From Bacillota bacterium (GTDB lineage: Bacteria > Bacillota > Dethiobacteria > DTU022): a stretch of DNA of 7,501 bases. Of this stretch, positions 1 through 6,700 are shown one piece after another; within the stretch, counting starts at the first letter, position 1; the number at the start of each line of letters is the position of its first letter. A program made the position numbers and the translations under genes. The stretch is from NCBI GenBank assembly GCA_012510325.1, contig JAAZIG010000022.1, forward strand, positions 1 through 7,501, in the 5' to 3' direction. The notes beneath the pieces are model-generated. The model was given only the letters and a program-made list of their open reading frames with translations, did not search any database and was not told the origin of the DNA.

Positions 1-2
1 GG

Positions 3-116
3 CGAAGTCAGAAAGGACAGAGCATGACCTGGGTAAAATTCTGCCGATACTTCTCAATATGGATTCCGTCAGTGTGTACAGTACACCCATATCCTAATGA
101 ACGCCTTCGCGTCTGA
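3..116 (+). CDS. Group II intron-encoded reverse transcriptase/maturase, C-terminal end (partial)
   Basis: This reading frame enters from the left edge and ends at TGA 114-116; only its last 37 residues are visible. They begin RSQKGQSMTW, followed by VKF and an aromatic-rich stretch, then a Pro and a His-Pro-Tyr-Pro motif. The pattern KGxSMTWxxF followed by P and H is the typical end of bacterial group II intron-encoded proteins. The protein helps the intron RNA fold and splice, and copies it during retrohoming. The stop lies 10 nt before domain V, as expected for a protein encoded in domain IV. The catalytic RT domain (YADD motif) is outside the window, so it is unknown whether the enzyme is intact. 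The start coordinate is the window edge, not a real start. Confidence 0.8.
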   Translation, partial: RSQKGQSMTWVKFCRYFSIWIPSVCTVHPYPNERLRV

Positions 117-126
117 CCCAAGTTAG

Positions 127-159
127 GAGCCCAGTGCGGTAATTCCGCACGCTGGGATC
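127..159 (+). ncRNA. Group II intron domain V
   Basis: This 33-nt hairpin matches the layout of the catalytic domain V. The lower stem GAGCCCAG (127-134) pairs with CTGGGATC (152-159). A two-base bulge CG (150-151) follows, then the upper stem TGCGG (135-139) pairs with CCGCA (145-149). The AGC catalytic triad is at 128-130. Two departures from the common form are visible: G129 faces A157, where most introns have a G-U pair, and the loop TAATT is not a GNRA tetraloop. Either could mean a divergent or a decayed ribozyme. Confidence 0.82.
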
Positions 160-162
160 TGT

Positions 163-196
163 ACGGGGGGTGCCGGGTAACCGGTATCCCTACCGT
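163..196 (+). ncRNA. Group II intron domain VI with branch-point A
   Basis: Directly after domain V, ACGG (163-166) pairs with CCGT (193-196). A ten-pair stem 167-176/181-190 (two pairs are G-U) is capped by the GNRA-type tetraloop GTAA (177-180). T191 and A192 are unpaired between the two stems. A192 is the probable branch-point adenosine whose 2'-OH attacks the 5' splice site. Its distance to 199 fits the usual 7-8 nt spacing to the 3' splice site. Confidence 0.8.
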
Positions 197-199
197 AAC

Positions 200-350
200 T
201 TTTGTCCCATTAGCTTGTCCTGTTATGTTGGTGTAAAAGGCGCCGGTGGAAGGGCGCAAGGCTGTTTTTCCGCGGGGAAAAGGACGAAGCGCCGCTTCTG
301 CCAACTCCGAAAAAGCCCTTTCGGCGTTCTGATTCTGCCCGGACAGAAAA
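200..350. other. Non-coding stretch between intron and DUF1659 promoter
   Basis: I see no gene here. One plus-strand frame stays open through 170-382, but it starts inside intron domain VI, has no ribosome binding site and resembles no family I know. Small hairpins are present, at 240-257 (GCGCC/GGCGC, with a T run at 265-269) and at 307-324 (CCGAAA/TTTCGG). They are short and could be chance. If the intron end near 199 is right, this is the 3' flank of the insertion site. Confidence 0.5.
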
Positions 351-379
351 TTGGCTTAGCCCCTCCGGGAATCTATACT
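351..379 (+). promoter_or_regulatory. Sigma-A type promoter for the DUF1659-DUF2922 pair
   Basis: A -35 box TTGGCT (351-356) and a -10 box TATACT (374-379) are separated by exactly 17 bp, matching 4/6 and 5/6 of the consensus. Transcription would begin near 386, about 22 nt before the AAGGAGGTG ribosome binding site of the DUF1659 gene. The assignment is by eye from consensus and spacing. Confidence 0.65.
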
Positions 380-423
380 TGATTCAGTTCCGCGGACCAA
401 GAACCCCGGAAGGAGGTGTAGAG

Positions 424-651
424 ATGGCCGTTATAGCGACGCCGTTAAGCTCCAGATTGCAGCTGCAGGTGGTGGTCGGAACATCGCTGGAAGGAAAGCC
501 GATTCTGCGCACTCGCAGCTACAGCAATGTCAAGCCCGGGGCGGATCACGAAGACCTGTATCAGACCGGTCAGGAGCTGGCGGGCCTGCAGGAGCACCAG
601 CTGGAAGTGATTCGGCGGGTCAATGAGTTTGAGCTGGAGGAAGAGGAGTAA
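424..651 (+). CDS. DUF1659 family protein
   Basis: This is a 75-residue soluble protein with no signal peptide or membrane segment. I recognise the DUF1659 pattern: an N-terminal beta-rich part (about residues 10-35) with GKPILRTRSYSNVKPGA, then a helical part beginning EDLYQTGQELAGLQ (from about residue 43) and an acidic tail of Glu residues. The length is typical of the family. The ATG at 424 is chosen over an upstream in-frame start at 379 because AAGGAGGTG (about 410-417) lies 7 nt before it; the upstream start has no such site and would precede the predicted transcription start. It is followed 38 nt later by the DUF2922 gene, the usual partner of this family in Firmicutes. The biochemical function is unknown. 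Confidence 0.88.
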   Translation: MAVIATPLSSRLQLQVVVGTSLEGKPILRTRSYSNVKPGADHEDLYQTGQELAGLQEHQLEVIRRVNEFELEEEE

Positions 652-689
652 GCCTGCTTAAATATAAGCGGGTGAAAGGGGGTGAGCAG

Positions 690-908
690 ATGAGCAGGAC
701 GCTGCAGATGATCTTTCGTAATGAGGAGAGCCGTAATGTGACCATCTCGGTTGCCGATCCCCGGGAAGATCTGCAGGCCTCCGAGGTGGAGGCGGTCATG
801 GAGGCTATTTTAGAGCGAAACATTTTTGACACAAACGGAGGCGATATCGCTTCCCTGAGCAAAGCACAGGTGGTCTCACGCGATGTGGAGGTTATCGTCG
901 AATTCTGA
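690..908 (+). CDS. DUF2922 family protein
   Basis: This is a 72-residue soluble protein matching DUF2922: an N-terminal strand with LQMIFRNEESRNVTISV, an acidic DPREDL turn, a helix with VEAVMEAILERNIF, and a C-terminal strand pair beginning GGDIASLSKAQVVSRDVEV. The ATG at 690 is preferred to the GTG at 672, because the AAAGGGGGTG ribosome binding site (about 675-684) lies between them and is well placed for 690. The gene follows DUF1659 by 38 nt with no terminator between, and a strong hairpin terminator begins 22 nt after its stop, so the two form a bicistronic unit. DUF1659-DUF2922 pairs recur in Bacilli and Clostridia. No function has been established that I know of, and the sequence shows no catalytic motif. 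Confidence 0.88.
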   Translation: MSRTLQMIFRNEESRNVTISVADPREDLQASEVEAVMEAILERNIFDTNGGDIASLSKAQVVSRDVEVIVEF

Positions 909-930
909 TGAGCACTATTTTCGAAACGGC

Positions 931-963
931 AGCGGGTCCGGGGTTTCTTCCGGGCCCGCTTTT
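931..963 (+). terminator. Rho-independent terminator after DUF2922
   Basis: AGCGGGTCCGG (931-941) pairs over 11 bp, with one G-U wobble, with CCGGGCCCGCT (950-960) around an 8-nt loop. It runs into a TTTT tract (960-963). It ends the DUF1659-DUF2922 transcript and separates it from the protease gene. Confidence 0.88.
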
Positions 964-1040
964 CCATTCGCCAAAACCGGAGGAGCCGTCCGGACACCTT
1001 TTTTCCCGAAAGGGCATATCTCAGTAGTGGAAAGAAGGTG

Positions 1041-2153
1041 ATGAGGATTAGTATCAAAATAGGAAAAAAAGATCGTCGGAATCTGCTCAGGAAAAAAAAT
1101 GTAGTCGGTGTGGGTGTGGGCCATCGTCAGAAAAAAGGGAAGAGAACAGACGAAAAGGCGGTTCTTGTTTTTGTTACTAAAAAACTTGCTCCTAGGCAGC
1201 TGGCTCGTTCGGAGCTGGCGCCACGTGTTCTGCGGGGTAAGCGGGTTGATGTTGTCGAAATCGGTGAGATCCGCTTTATGGAGAGCTGCGCTCCTCTGGG
1301 AGAGTCCTTTTCCGGCGGAGACCGTCTGATCCGGTGGAGGCCCGCTCCCGGGGGTGTCAGCATCGGTCACTATCATACCACCGCCGGCACTCTGGGAGCG
1401 GTGGTCAAAGAGGCGGCGACTGGAGAGCGCTTCATTCTTTCCAACAACCATGTTCTGGCGAATTCATCATCGGGCACAGACGGCCGCGCCTCCGCAGGTG
1501 ATCCGGTGCTGCAGCCGGGCTTTTATGATGGCGGCAGGGTGGAGAACGACATCCTTGCCCGGCTGGAGCGCTTCATCCCTCTCCATTCCGCCTATGAGCC
1601 TCCCGGGTGCGCCGCCGCCCTCTTCTGGGAAAGGCTGCTCAACAGATTTTTACAGCTTCTGTGGCCGCGCTACCGCCTTTTTCTGCAAAAAGCCGCCGAG
1701 GAAGGCAATCTGGTCGATGCGGCGCTGGCCAGGCCGCTCCGCGAAGAGGAGCTCTCCCTGGAGCTGCTCGGTCTGGGCCGGGTCTGCGGAACCGGGGATG
1801 TTTGCCCGGGCGACAAAGTGGCGTTCAGCGGGCGGACCAGCGGTGTCGTCCGGGGGACGGTTATCGCTCGTGACGTCAGCCTTTTCATCACCATGGAACC
1901 CGGCCAGGAAATCTACTTTGTCGATCAGTTGATCACATCGGCAGTGTCCCGCCCCGGCGACAGCGGCTCCCTGCTTCTGGACGAGAAGAACCGGGCGGTG
2001 GGGCTTCTTTTTGCCGGCTCGGAGACAGTGAGCGTGTGCAACCGCCTGGAGAATGTATCCCGTTTGCTCGGTGTGGAGCCGGAAATCGGCTCTGATTCTG
2101 AGAGCGGCTTGGCTCAAATTGCGACAGGAATCCTCAGGTGGAAGAAGCAGTAG
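1041..2153 (+). CDS. Trypsin-like serine protease, cytoplasmic (S1 fold)
   Basis: This 370-residue protein has a chymotrypsin-type serine protease domain. From the first Met, about residues 20-48 hold the VVGVGVGHR and AVLVFVTKKL segments typical of a clostridial family of leaderless trypsin-like proteins. The nucleophile motif RPGDSGS places Ser at about 308. The catalytic His is in LSNNHVLAN (about 137). The acidic residue is probably Asp about 226 in NLVDAALARP; Asp about 170 in ENDIL is the alternative. Between them, residues about 174-222 form an insertion with a hydrophobic, aromatic segment (LFWERLLNRFLQLLW). There is no signal peptide, so it is probably intracellular. The start is uncertain by one codon: GTG 1038 and ATG 1041 are adjacent, and the AAGAAGG site is unusually close to both. 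The substrate is unknown. It stands alone between a terminator and the next gene's own promoter. Confidence 0.8.
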   Translation: MRISIKIGKKDRRNLLRKKNVVGVGVGHRQKKGKRTDEKAVLVFVTKKLAPRQLARSELAPRVLRGKRVDVVEIGEIRFMESCAPLGESFSGGDRLIRWRPAPGGVSIGHYHTTAGTLGAVVKEAATGERFILSNNHVLANSSSGTDGRASAGDPVLQPGFYDGGRVENDILARLERFIPLHSAYEPPGCAAALFWERLLNRFLQLLWPRYRLFLQKAAEEGNLVDAALARPLREEELSLELLGLGRVCGTGDVCPGDKVAFSGRTSGVVRGTVIARDVSLFITMEPGQEIYFVDQLITSAVSRPGDSGSLLLDEKNRAVGLLFAGSETVSVCNRLENVSRLLGVEPEIGSDSESGLAQIATGILRWKKQ

Positions 2154-2201
2154 CGTTGCGCAGGCAGCCCTCACCGGGTTCTGAACCTTGGCAACCTTCC
2201 A

Positions 2202-2230
2202 GCAGGACTCCCCGGCAAAATAGAGAATGA
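2202..2230 (+). promoter_or_regulatory. Sigma-H (Spo0H)-like promoter for the DUF1847 gene
   Basis: GCAGGACTC (2202-2210) and AGAGAATGA (2222-2230) are separated by 11 bp. This fits the core of the sigma-H consensus RnAGGAwww-N11/12-RnnGAATww, with both AGGA and GAAT intact and only the flanking A/T positions deviating. No good sigma-A promoter is seen in this 100-nt gap. Transcription would start near 2238, giving a leader of about 20 nt before the GTG start. It suggests expression at the transition to stationary phase or sporulation, if the organism sporulates. Confidence 0.5.
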
Positions 2231-2256
2231 TTATCTAAAAGGGTAGAGGTGAGTTT

Positions 2257-3006
2257 GTGAAAAATAGCGGGAAGAAGAGCGATTGTGCCAGATGCCCGGG
2301 AACTGTTTGTTATCCGCTGATCCCTCTCGGTGAAGAGCAGCCCCCTTTGGAAAAAGCGCCTGCATTTTGCCCCATGCGTCGCTTCCCCGGCCTGGTAAAG
2401 AGCGCTGCTGCCGAATATGCCCGGCCGGAGATACGTGAATTCAGCCGTCTCGCTTCTGTTCAGGAGGGCGAGTGTTATGAACTTACGACGGAGGGGGTCA
2501 GGACAAAAATATCACGGATCGAAGAGACGGCTCAATTTGCCGAGAAATGCGGCTACACCCGTTTGGGAATTGCTTTTTGCATGGGGCTGAGGGAAGAAGC
2601 CCACACGCTGACCTCCATCTTTGAGAGCAGAGGTTTTTCCGTGGTTTCGGTCAACTGCAAGATTGGCCGCATTGCCAAGGAAGAGATCGGCCTGCAAAAA
2701 ACGGAAAAGATCACCCCGCCTTTGCTCGAAACCATCTGTAATCCCATCGCCCAGGCGGAAATTCTAAACGCCGAGCAGGTCGACCTCGCGGTGTTGCTGG
2801 GCTTGTGCGTCGGCCATGACACCCTTTTCTTTCGCTACAGCCGCGTGCCCTGCACTGTGCTGGCGGTAAAGGATCGCCTGTTGGGGCACAATCCCCTGGC
2901 CGCTCTCTATCTCTCAAAAAGTCCTTACTACAGCCGTTTAAATATGGGCTTGCCGGGGAATTCGCCGCAGCGAAAAGTGGTTTTACCCGAGCGCGACCGC
3001 CGCTGA
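2257..3006 (+). CDS. DUF1847 cysteine-rich putative metal-binding protein
   Basis: This 249-residue soluble protein is recognised as DUF1847 by its N-terminal CARCPGTVC cluster (Cys10, Cys13, Cys18, with Cys38 following), the central CNPIAQAEILN (Cys161) and the C-terminal GLCVGHDTLFFRYS and KDRLLGHNPLAALY blocks (Cys184, Cys199). Further Cys are at 73, 98, 108 and 134, eleven in all, which suggests binding of a metal or iron-sulfur cluster; this is inferred, and no biochemical role is established. It starts at GTG 2257, since AGAGGTGAG (about 2245-2253) lies just upstream and no in-frame ATG is near. The last 15 or so residues are polar and poorly conserved-looking. The gene has its own sigma-H-like promoter and a strong terminator 31 nt after the stop, so it is probably monocistronic. 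DUF1847 proteins are mostly found in strict anaerobes. Confidence 0.85.
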   Translation: MKNSGKKSDCARCPGTVCYPLIPLGEEQPPLEKAPAFCPMRRFPGLVKSAAAEYARPEIREFSRLASVQEGECYELTTEGVRTKISRIEETAQFAEKCGYTRLGIAFCMGLREEAHTLTSIFESRGFSVVSVNCKIGRIAKEEIGLQKTEKITPPLLETICNPIAQAEILNAEQVDLAVLLGLCVGHDTLFFRYSRVPCTVLAVKDRLLGHNPLAALYLSKSPYYSRLNMGLPGNSPQRKVVLPERDRR

Positions 3007-3036
3007 CGGACAGAGGCCGCTTGGCAGCGCAAAGCA

Positions 3037-3073
3037 AGGGAACAGCCGCCGGTTGGCTGCTGTTCCCTGTTTT
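3037..3073. terminator. Bidirectional terminator between DUF1847 gene and PFOR gene
   Basis: AGGGAACAGC (3037-3046) pairs perfectly with GCTGTTCCCT (3059-3068). After one mismatch, three more pairs (3048-3050/3055-3057) close a four-base GGTT loop. On the plus strand TGTTTT follows, giving a good terminator for the DUF1847 gene. On the minus strand the hairpin is followed by TTGCTTT, a weaker T-rich tract 28 nt past the PFOR stop. It most likely ends both convergent transcripts. Confidence 0.85.
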
Positions 3074-3096
3074 CGTCCGGTTTGACCCTGCTCCGG

Positions 3097-6000
3097 TTAA
3101 CTTTTGCTTTCCGCCAGGCGCCGGTAGAAGGCCAGCCTTTCGGCGGCATCCTTCTCTGCCTTGCTGAAAAGTTTTTCCGCTCTCTCGGGAAACTGATGCA
3201 GCAAGGTTCTAAAGCGTGTTTCATTCATCATGAAGGAACGCAGGTCGCTTTCCGGCTCCTTGGAGTCGAGGATGAAGGGGTTTTTCCCTTCTGCCGCCAG
3301 CAGGGGGTTAAACCGGTACAGCGACCAGTAGCCCGTCTCGACGGCGAGCTTCTCCTCCCTCTGGCAGTGGCCCATATTGATTCCGTGGGCGATGCAGGGT
3401 GCGTAGGCGATGATCAGGGAGGGCCCCGGGTAGGCCTCCGCTTCGTTAAATGCCCGCAGCAGCTGCTGGCCGCTGGCCCCCATGGATACCTGGGCCACGT
3501 AGACGTAGCCGTAGGTCATCATCATCGCTCCGAGATCTTTCTTTTGCATACATTTACCTGCAGCGGCAAACTTGGCTACCGCGGCGGTGGGGGTGGCTTT
3601 TGACGACTGTCCGCCGGTATTCGAGTAGACCTCGGTATCGAGAACGAGCATGTTGACATCGGCGCCTGTTGAGACGACGTGATCAAGCCCTCCGAAACCG
3701 ATATCGTAGGCCCACCCGTCTCCGCCGATGATCCAGATGGAGCGTTTCGGCAGGAGGTCCTTGTGTTCAGCGATCTCCTCGAGCAGCGATCGCGCCTTTC
3801 CGGAGGTTTGCCCGAGCTCTGTTTGCAAAAGTTCTTTTATCCGGTCGGCGGCTTTAAGTGACAGATCGCCTTCCTGCTTAACTTCAAGCCAGCGGGCCAG
3901 CGCTTCCCGCAGCGCCGCCGGCAGCTCCAGGGTGAGCACCTTCTCGACCAGCCCGGTCAGGTGCTTTCTCAGCTGCTCCACAGCGAGGGAATAGCCGAAA
4001 CCGTACTCGGCATTGTCCTCGAAAAGTGAACTGGCCCAGGCGGGTCCCCGGCCCCGGCGATCGGTACAGTAAGGGGTGGTCGGGGAGTTGCCGCTGTAGA
4101 TCGATGAGCAGCCGGTGGCGTTGGCGATGAGCATCCGGCTGCCGAAAAGTTGCGTCAGCAATTTTAAATAGGGGGTCTGCCCGCAGCCGGCGCAGGCCCC
4201 GGAGTATTCAAACAAAGGCTGGCTGAACTGGCTGCCGCGGACGGTGCTCTTCGATTGCTCCACATCGTGCTCCGGCAGATTTTCCGCAAAACGGAACAGG
4301 ACGTCCTGAGCCTCCGCCACCTCTTCAAGGGGTCTCATCTCCAGTGCCGTCACCTTGGCCCGACAGGTGTCGACGCAATTGCCGCAGCCGGTGCAGTCAA
4401 GGGGGGAGAGCTGAACGCGATAGCGCAGCTCCTTGGCGTTTTTGCTGTTGGCCTTGATCGTGGTGAAACCTGCGGGGGCTTTCTCCAGATCGGCCTCCCG
4501 GGCCAGATAGGGCCGGATGGCGGCATGGGGGCAGACAAATGAGCATTGATTGCACTGGATGCAGTTCTCCGGCAGCCAGATCGGCACCTTGAAGGCGGTA
4601 CCTCGTTTTTCATAGCGCGTCGTCCCCAGGGGAACAACCCCGTCCGGTTCAAAGGCGCTCACCGGGAGCTCGTCGCCTTTCAGCTCCAGCATCGGGTAGA
4701 CCATCTCGCGAACATATTCAGGGGCTTCTTCGGGATGGTAGAGCGCCCCGTTCTTGTCATTGGCCCAACTTTCCGGATAGCGGATCTCTTCCAGTGCCGC
4801 GATCGCTTTATTCATCGCCGCGACATTTTTCTCGACAATTTGGGGACCTTTTTTCCCGTAAGACAGTTCGATCATCTTTTCCATCTCGGCAAAGGCGAGT
4901 TCGGGGTCGATGACTGCCGTGGTTTTGAAGAAGGCCGTTTGCATGATCACATTGATCCGGCCGCCAAGGCTGACTTCGGAGGCGATCCCGGCGGCATCGA
5001 TATTGTAAAATCTGATCTTCTTTTGGGCGATGATCCGCTTCATCTTCGCCGGGAGGCGCGTCTCCATCTCTTCAGCGCTCCAGGGCGAGTTCAGCAGAAA
5101 GATGCCCCCCTCCCTGATCCCCTCAAGGAGATCGTAGCGGGTAATATAGGAAAGGTTGTGACAGGCCACGAAGTTGGGCTGCCAGACCTGAAAGGGCATA
5201 TGGAGCGGTTCCGGTCCGAAGCGGAGGTGCGATACCGTGATCCCGCCCGATTTTTTGGAGTCGTAAACAAAGTAGGCCTGGGCATAGAGGTCGGTATTGT
5301 TTCCGATGATGGTGATGCTGTTTTGGTTTGCGCTGACGGTTCCGTCTGAGCCGAGGCCGTAAAACTTGCAGCAGTACGTTCCCGGGGGCGCAACGTGGAT
5401 TTTCTCTTTTATCTCCAGGGAACTGTGGGTGACATCATCGGTTATCCCTACGGTAAAGTGGTTTTTCGCCCTCGGGGCCTGCAAGTTGTCGAAGATCGCT
5501 TTGACCATGGAGGGGGTGAATTCCTTGGAGCTGATGCCGTAGCGTCCGCCGATTACCTGCATTGCCTGACCGGATTCTGATTCCATCAGGGCGGTGCAGA
5601 TATCCTGGTACAGCGGTTCACCCGGTGCACCGGGCTCCTTGGTCCGATCGAGCGCCGCAATGCGCTTGCAGGTTGGCGGAAGCGCCGCCAAAAAATGTTC
5701 ACAGGAAAAGGGACGGTAGAGGCGGACTTTGACCAGTCCCACCTTAACCCCCTGGGAGCAGAGAAGTTTGACCGTTGCTTCGACGGTATCCGAAGCCGAG
5801 CCCAGGCAGACGATGACATCCTCGGCGTCTGGTGCGCCGACATAATCAAAAAGGTGGTAGCTGCGGCCGGTCAGGGCGGTAACCTGCGCCATGCTGTCGA
5901 GGACGATCTCCGGCAGCGCCAGGTAATAGGGGTTAGCCGCCTCCCGGTTTTGAAAATGGGTGTCAGGATTCTGGGCGGTGCCCCGCTGGTGCGGCCGTTC

Positions 6001-6630
6001 AGGGTTGAGCGCCCGTCTGCGGAAAGCGGCGATCGCTTCACGGTCCACCAGTTTGGCGATATCCTCATAATCGATGATCTCGATCTTCTGCATTTCGTGT
6101 GAAGTGCGGAAACCGTCAAAAAAGTGCATGAAAGGCACCCTTGACCTGATCGCGCTGAGATGCGCCACCAGGGCCAGATCCATGACCTCCTGTACCGAGG
6201 CCGACGCCAGCAGGGCAAATCCGGTTTGCCGGGCGGCCATCACATCGGAATGGTCACCGAAGATGGAGAGCGCATGTGTCGACAGGGTGCGTGCGGAGAC
6301 ATGGAACACAGCCGGCAGAAGTTCTCCGGAAATTTTGTACATGTTGGGGATCATCAGGAGAAGACCTTGCGAAGCGGTAAAGGTGGTGGCGAGGGCGCCG
6401 GTAACGAGCGCGCCGTGGACTGCGCCGGCTGCGCCGGCCTCGGATTGCATCGTTGAGACTTGCAAGGTCTGGCCGAAGATGTTTTTTCGCCCGTAGGCGG
6501 CCCATTCATCGCAGATTTCAGCCATGTCCGAAGAAGGTGTGATTGGGTAGATCGCCGCAACGTCGCTCAAGGCATAAGCAATATGAGCGGCGGCGGTATT
6601 GCCGTCTAATGTTGTCATCTTTTTTGCCAT
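3097..6630 (-). CDS. nifJ: Pyruvate:ferredoxin (flavodoxin) oxidoreductase, single-chain
   Basis: This 1177-residue enzyme converts pyruvate plus CoA to acetyl-CoA and CO2 with electrons passed to ferredoxin, and can run in reverse in autotrophs. It is cytoplasmic. The TPP-site residues match the Desulfovibrio africanus enzyme: Thr31 (YPITPSS), Glu64 (MQSEAGA), Arg114 (VSART), GGDGWAYDIG at 969-978 and Asn1004 (EVYSNTGG). The CoA domain follows GITDDVTHSSL (395-405). The ferredoxin-like domain carries Cys690/693/696/700 and Cys746/749/752/756. The TPP-proximal cluster has Cys813, 816, 841 and 1079. All three [4Fe-4S] clusters are therefore complete. The protein lacks the C-terminal extension of the 1232-residue Desulfovibrio enzyme. 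ATG 6630 is preceded by GGGGGAAG (6638-6645); Met5 is an alternative. It is transcribed from its own promoter at 6727-6755. Confidence 0.97.
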   Translation of the reverse strand: MAKKMTTLDGNTAAAHIAYALSDVAAIYPITPSSDMAEICDEWAAYGRKNIFGQTLQVSTMQSEAGAAGAVHGALVTGALATTFTASQGLLLMIPNMYKISGELLPAVFHVSARTLSTHALSIFGDHSDVMAARQTGFALLASASVQEVMDLALVAHLSAIRSRVPFMHFFDGFRTSHEMQKIEIIDYEDIAKLVDREAIAAFRRRALNPERPHQRGTAQNPDTHFQNREAANPYYLALPEIVLDSMAQVTALTGRSYHLFDYVGAPDAEDVIVCLGSASDTVEATVKLLCSQGVKVGLVKVRLYRPFSCEHFLAALPPTCKRIAALDRTKEPGAPGEPLYQDICTALMESESGQAMQVIGGRYGISSKEFTPSMVKAIFDNLQAPRAKNHFTVGITDDVTHSSLEIKEKIHVAPPGTYCCKFYGLGSDGTVSANQNSITIIGNNTDLYAQAYFVYDSKKSGGITVSHLRFGPEPLHMPFQVWQPNFVACHNLSYITRYDLLEGIREGGIFLLNSPWSAEEMETRLPAKMKRIIAQKKIRFYNIDAAGIASEVSLGGRINVIMQTAFFKTTAVIDPELAFAEMEKMIELSYGKKGPQIVEKNVAAMNKAIAALEEIRYPESWANDKNGALYHPEEAPEYVREMVYPMLELKGDELPVSAFEPDGVVPLGTTRYEKRGTAFKVPIWLPENCIQCNQCSFVCPHAAIRPYLAREADLEKAPAGFTTIKANSKNAKELRYRVQLSPLDCTGCGNCVDTCRAKVTALEMRPLEEVAEAQDVLFRFAENLPEHDVEQSKSTVRGSQFSQPLFEYSGACAGCGQTPYLKLLTQLFGSRMLIANATGCSSIYSGNSPTTPYCTDRRGRGPAWASSLFEDNAEYGFGYSLAVEQLRKHLTGLVEKVLTLELPAALREALARWLEVKQEGDLSLKAADRIKELLQTELGQTSGKARSLLEEIAEHKDLLPKRSIWIIGGDGWAYDIGFGGLDHVVSTGADVNMLVLDTEVYSNTGGQSSKATPTAAVAKFAAAGKCMQKKDLGAMMMTYGYVYVAQVSMGASGQQLLRAFNEAEAYPGPSLIIAYAPCIAHGINMGHCQREEKLAVETGYWSLYRFNPLLAAEGKNPFILDSKEPESDLRSFMMNETRFRTLLHQFPERAEKLFSKAEKDAAERLAFYRRLAESKS

Positions 6631-6637
6631 CTGTCTG

Positions 6638-6645
6638 CTTCCCCC
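6638..6645 (-). promoter_or_regulatory. Ribosome binding site of the PFOR gene
   Basis: On the minus strand GGGGGAAG lies 7 nt before the ATG at 6630-6628. This supports Met1 over the nearby in-frame Met5. The leader from the predicted transcription start (about 6720) is about 90 nt long. Confidence 0.55.
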
Positions 6646-6700
6646 GTTCAGTTGAGCTCCTAAAAAAGCTTATTGTGAATTATCTTACTAGAGTTATGCC

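Larger units (their letters stand above)
1..199 (+). mobile_element. Group II intron, 3' portion (maturase end, domains V and VI)
   Basis: The left edge lies inside a group II intron, a self-splicing ribozyme and retroelement. Three parts appear in the order expected for an intron 3' end: the tail of the intron-encoded protein, a domain V hairpin with the GAGC start and the two-base CG bulge, and a domain VI stem with a GTAA tetraloop and an unpaired A. The likely branch-point A is at 192. Since the branch point usually lies 7-8 nt from the 3' splice site, the intron should end near 199 (bases AC). The 5' end and most of the element lie outside the window, so class and intactness cannot be judged. 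The next gene downstream is DUF1659, so the insertion appears intergenic. The structural match is strong; the exact boundary is inferred. Confidence 0.85.

Noticed and set aside
240..269. Possible terminator GCGCC/GGCGC followed by TTTTT
   Set aside because: The stem is only 5 bp and the T run starts 7 nt after it; too weak to call.
8..304. Minus-strand frame of 98 codons
   Set aside because: It runs antisense through the maturase end and the structured intron RNA; no recognisable product.
170..382. Open plus-strand frame of 70 codons between intron and DUF1659
   Set aside because: It begins inside intron domain VI, lacks a ribosome binding site and resembles no family.
977..1003. Hairpin CCGGA/TCCGG followed by a run of T before the protease gene
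   Set aside because: A 5-bp stem with the T run several bases away; the strong terminator at 931-963 already accounts for termination.
2176..2187. Small palindrome GGTTC-T-GAACC after the protease gene
   Set aside because: Too short, with no room for a loop and no T tract; not a convincing terminator or operator.
4546..5349. Long plus-strand frame (267 codons) inside the PFOR gene
   Set aside because: It is antisense to a highly conserved enzyme; such shadows are common in GC-rich genes.
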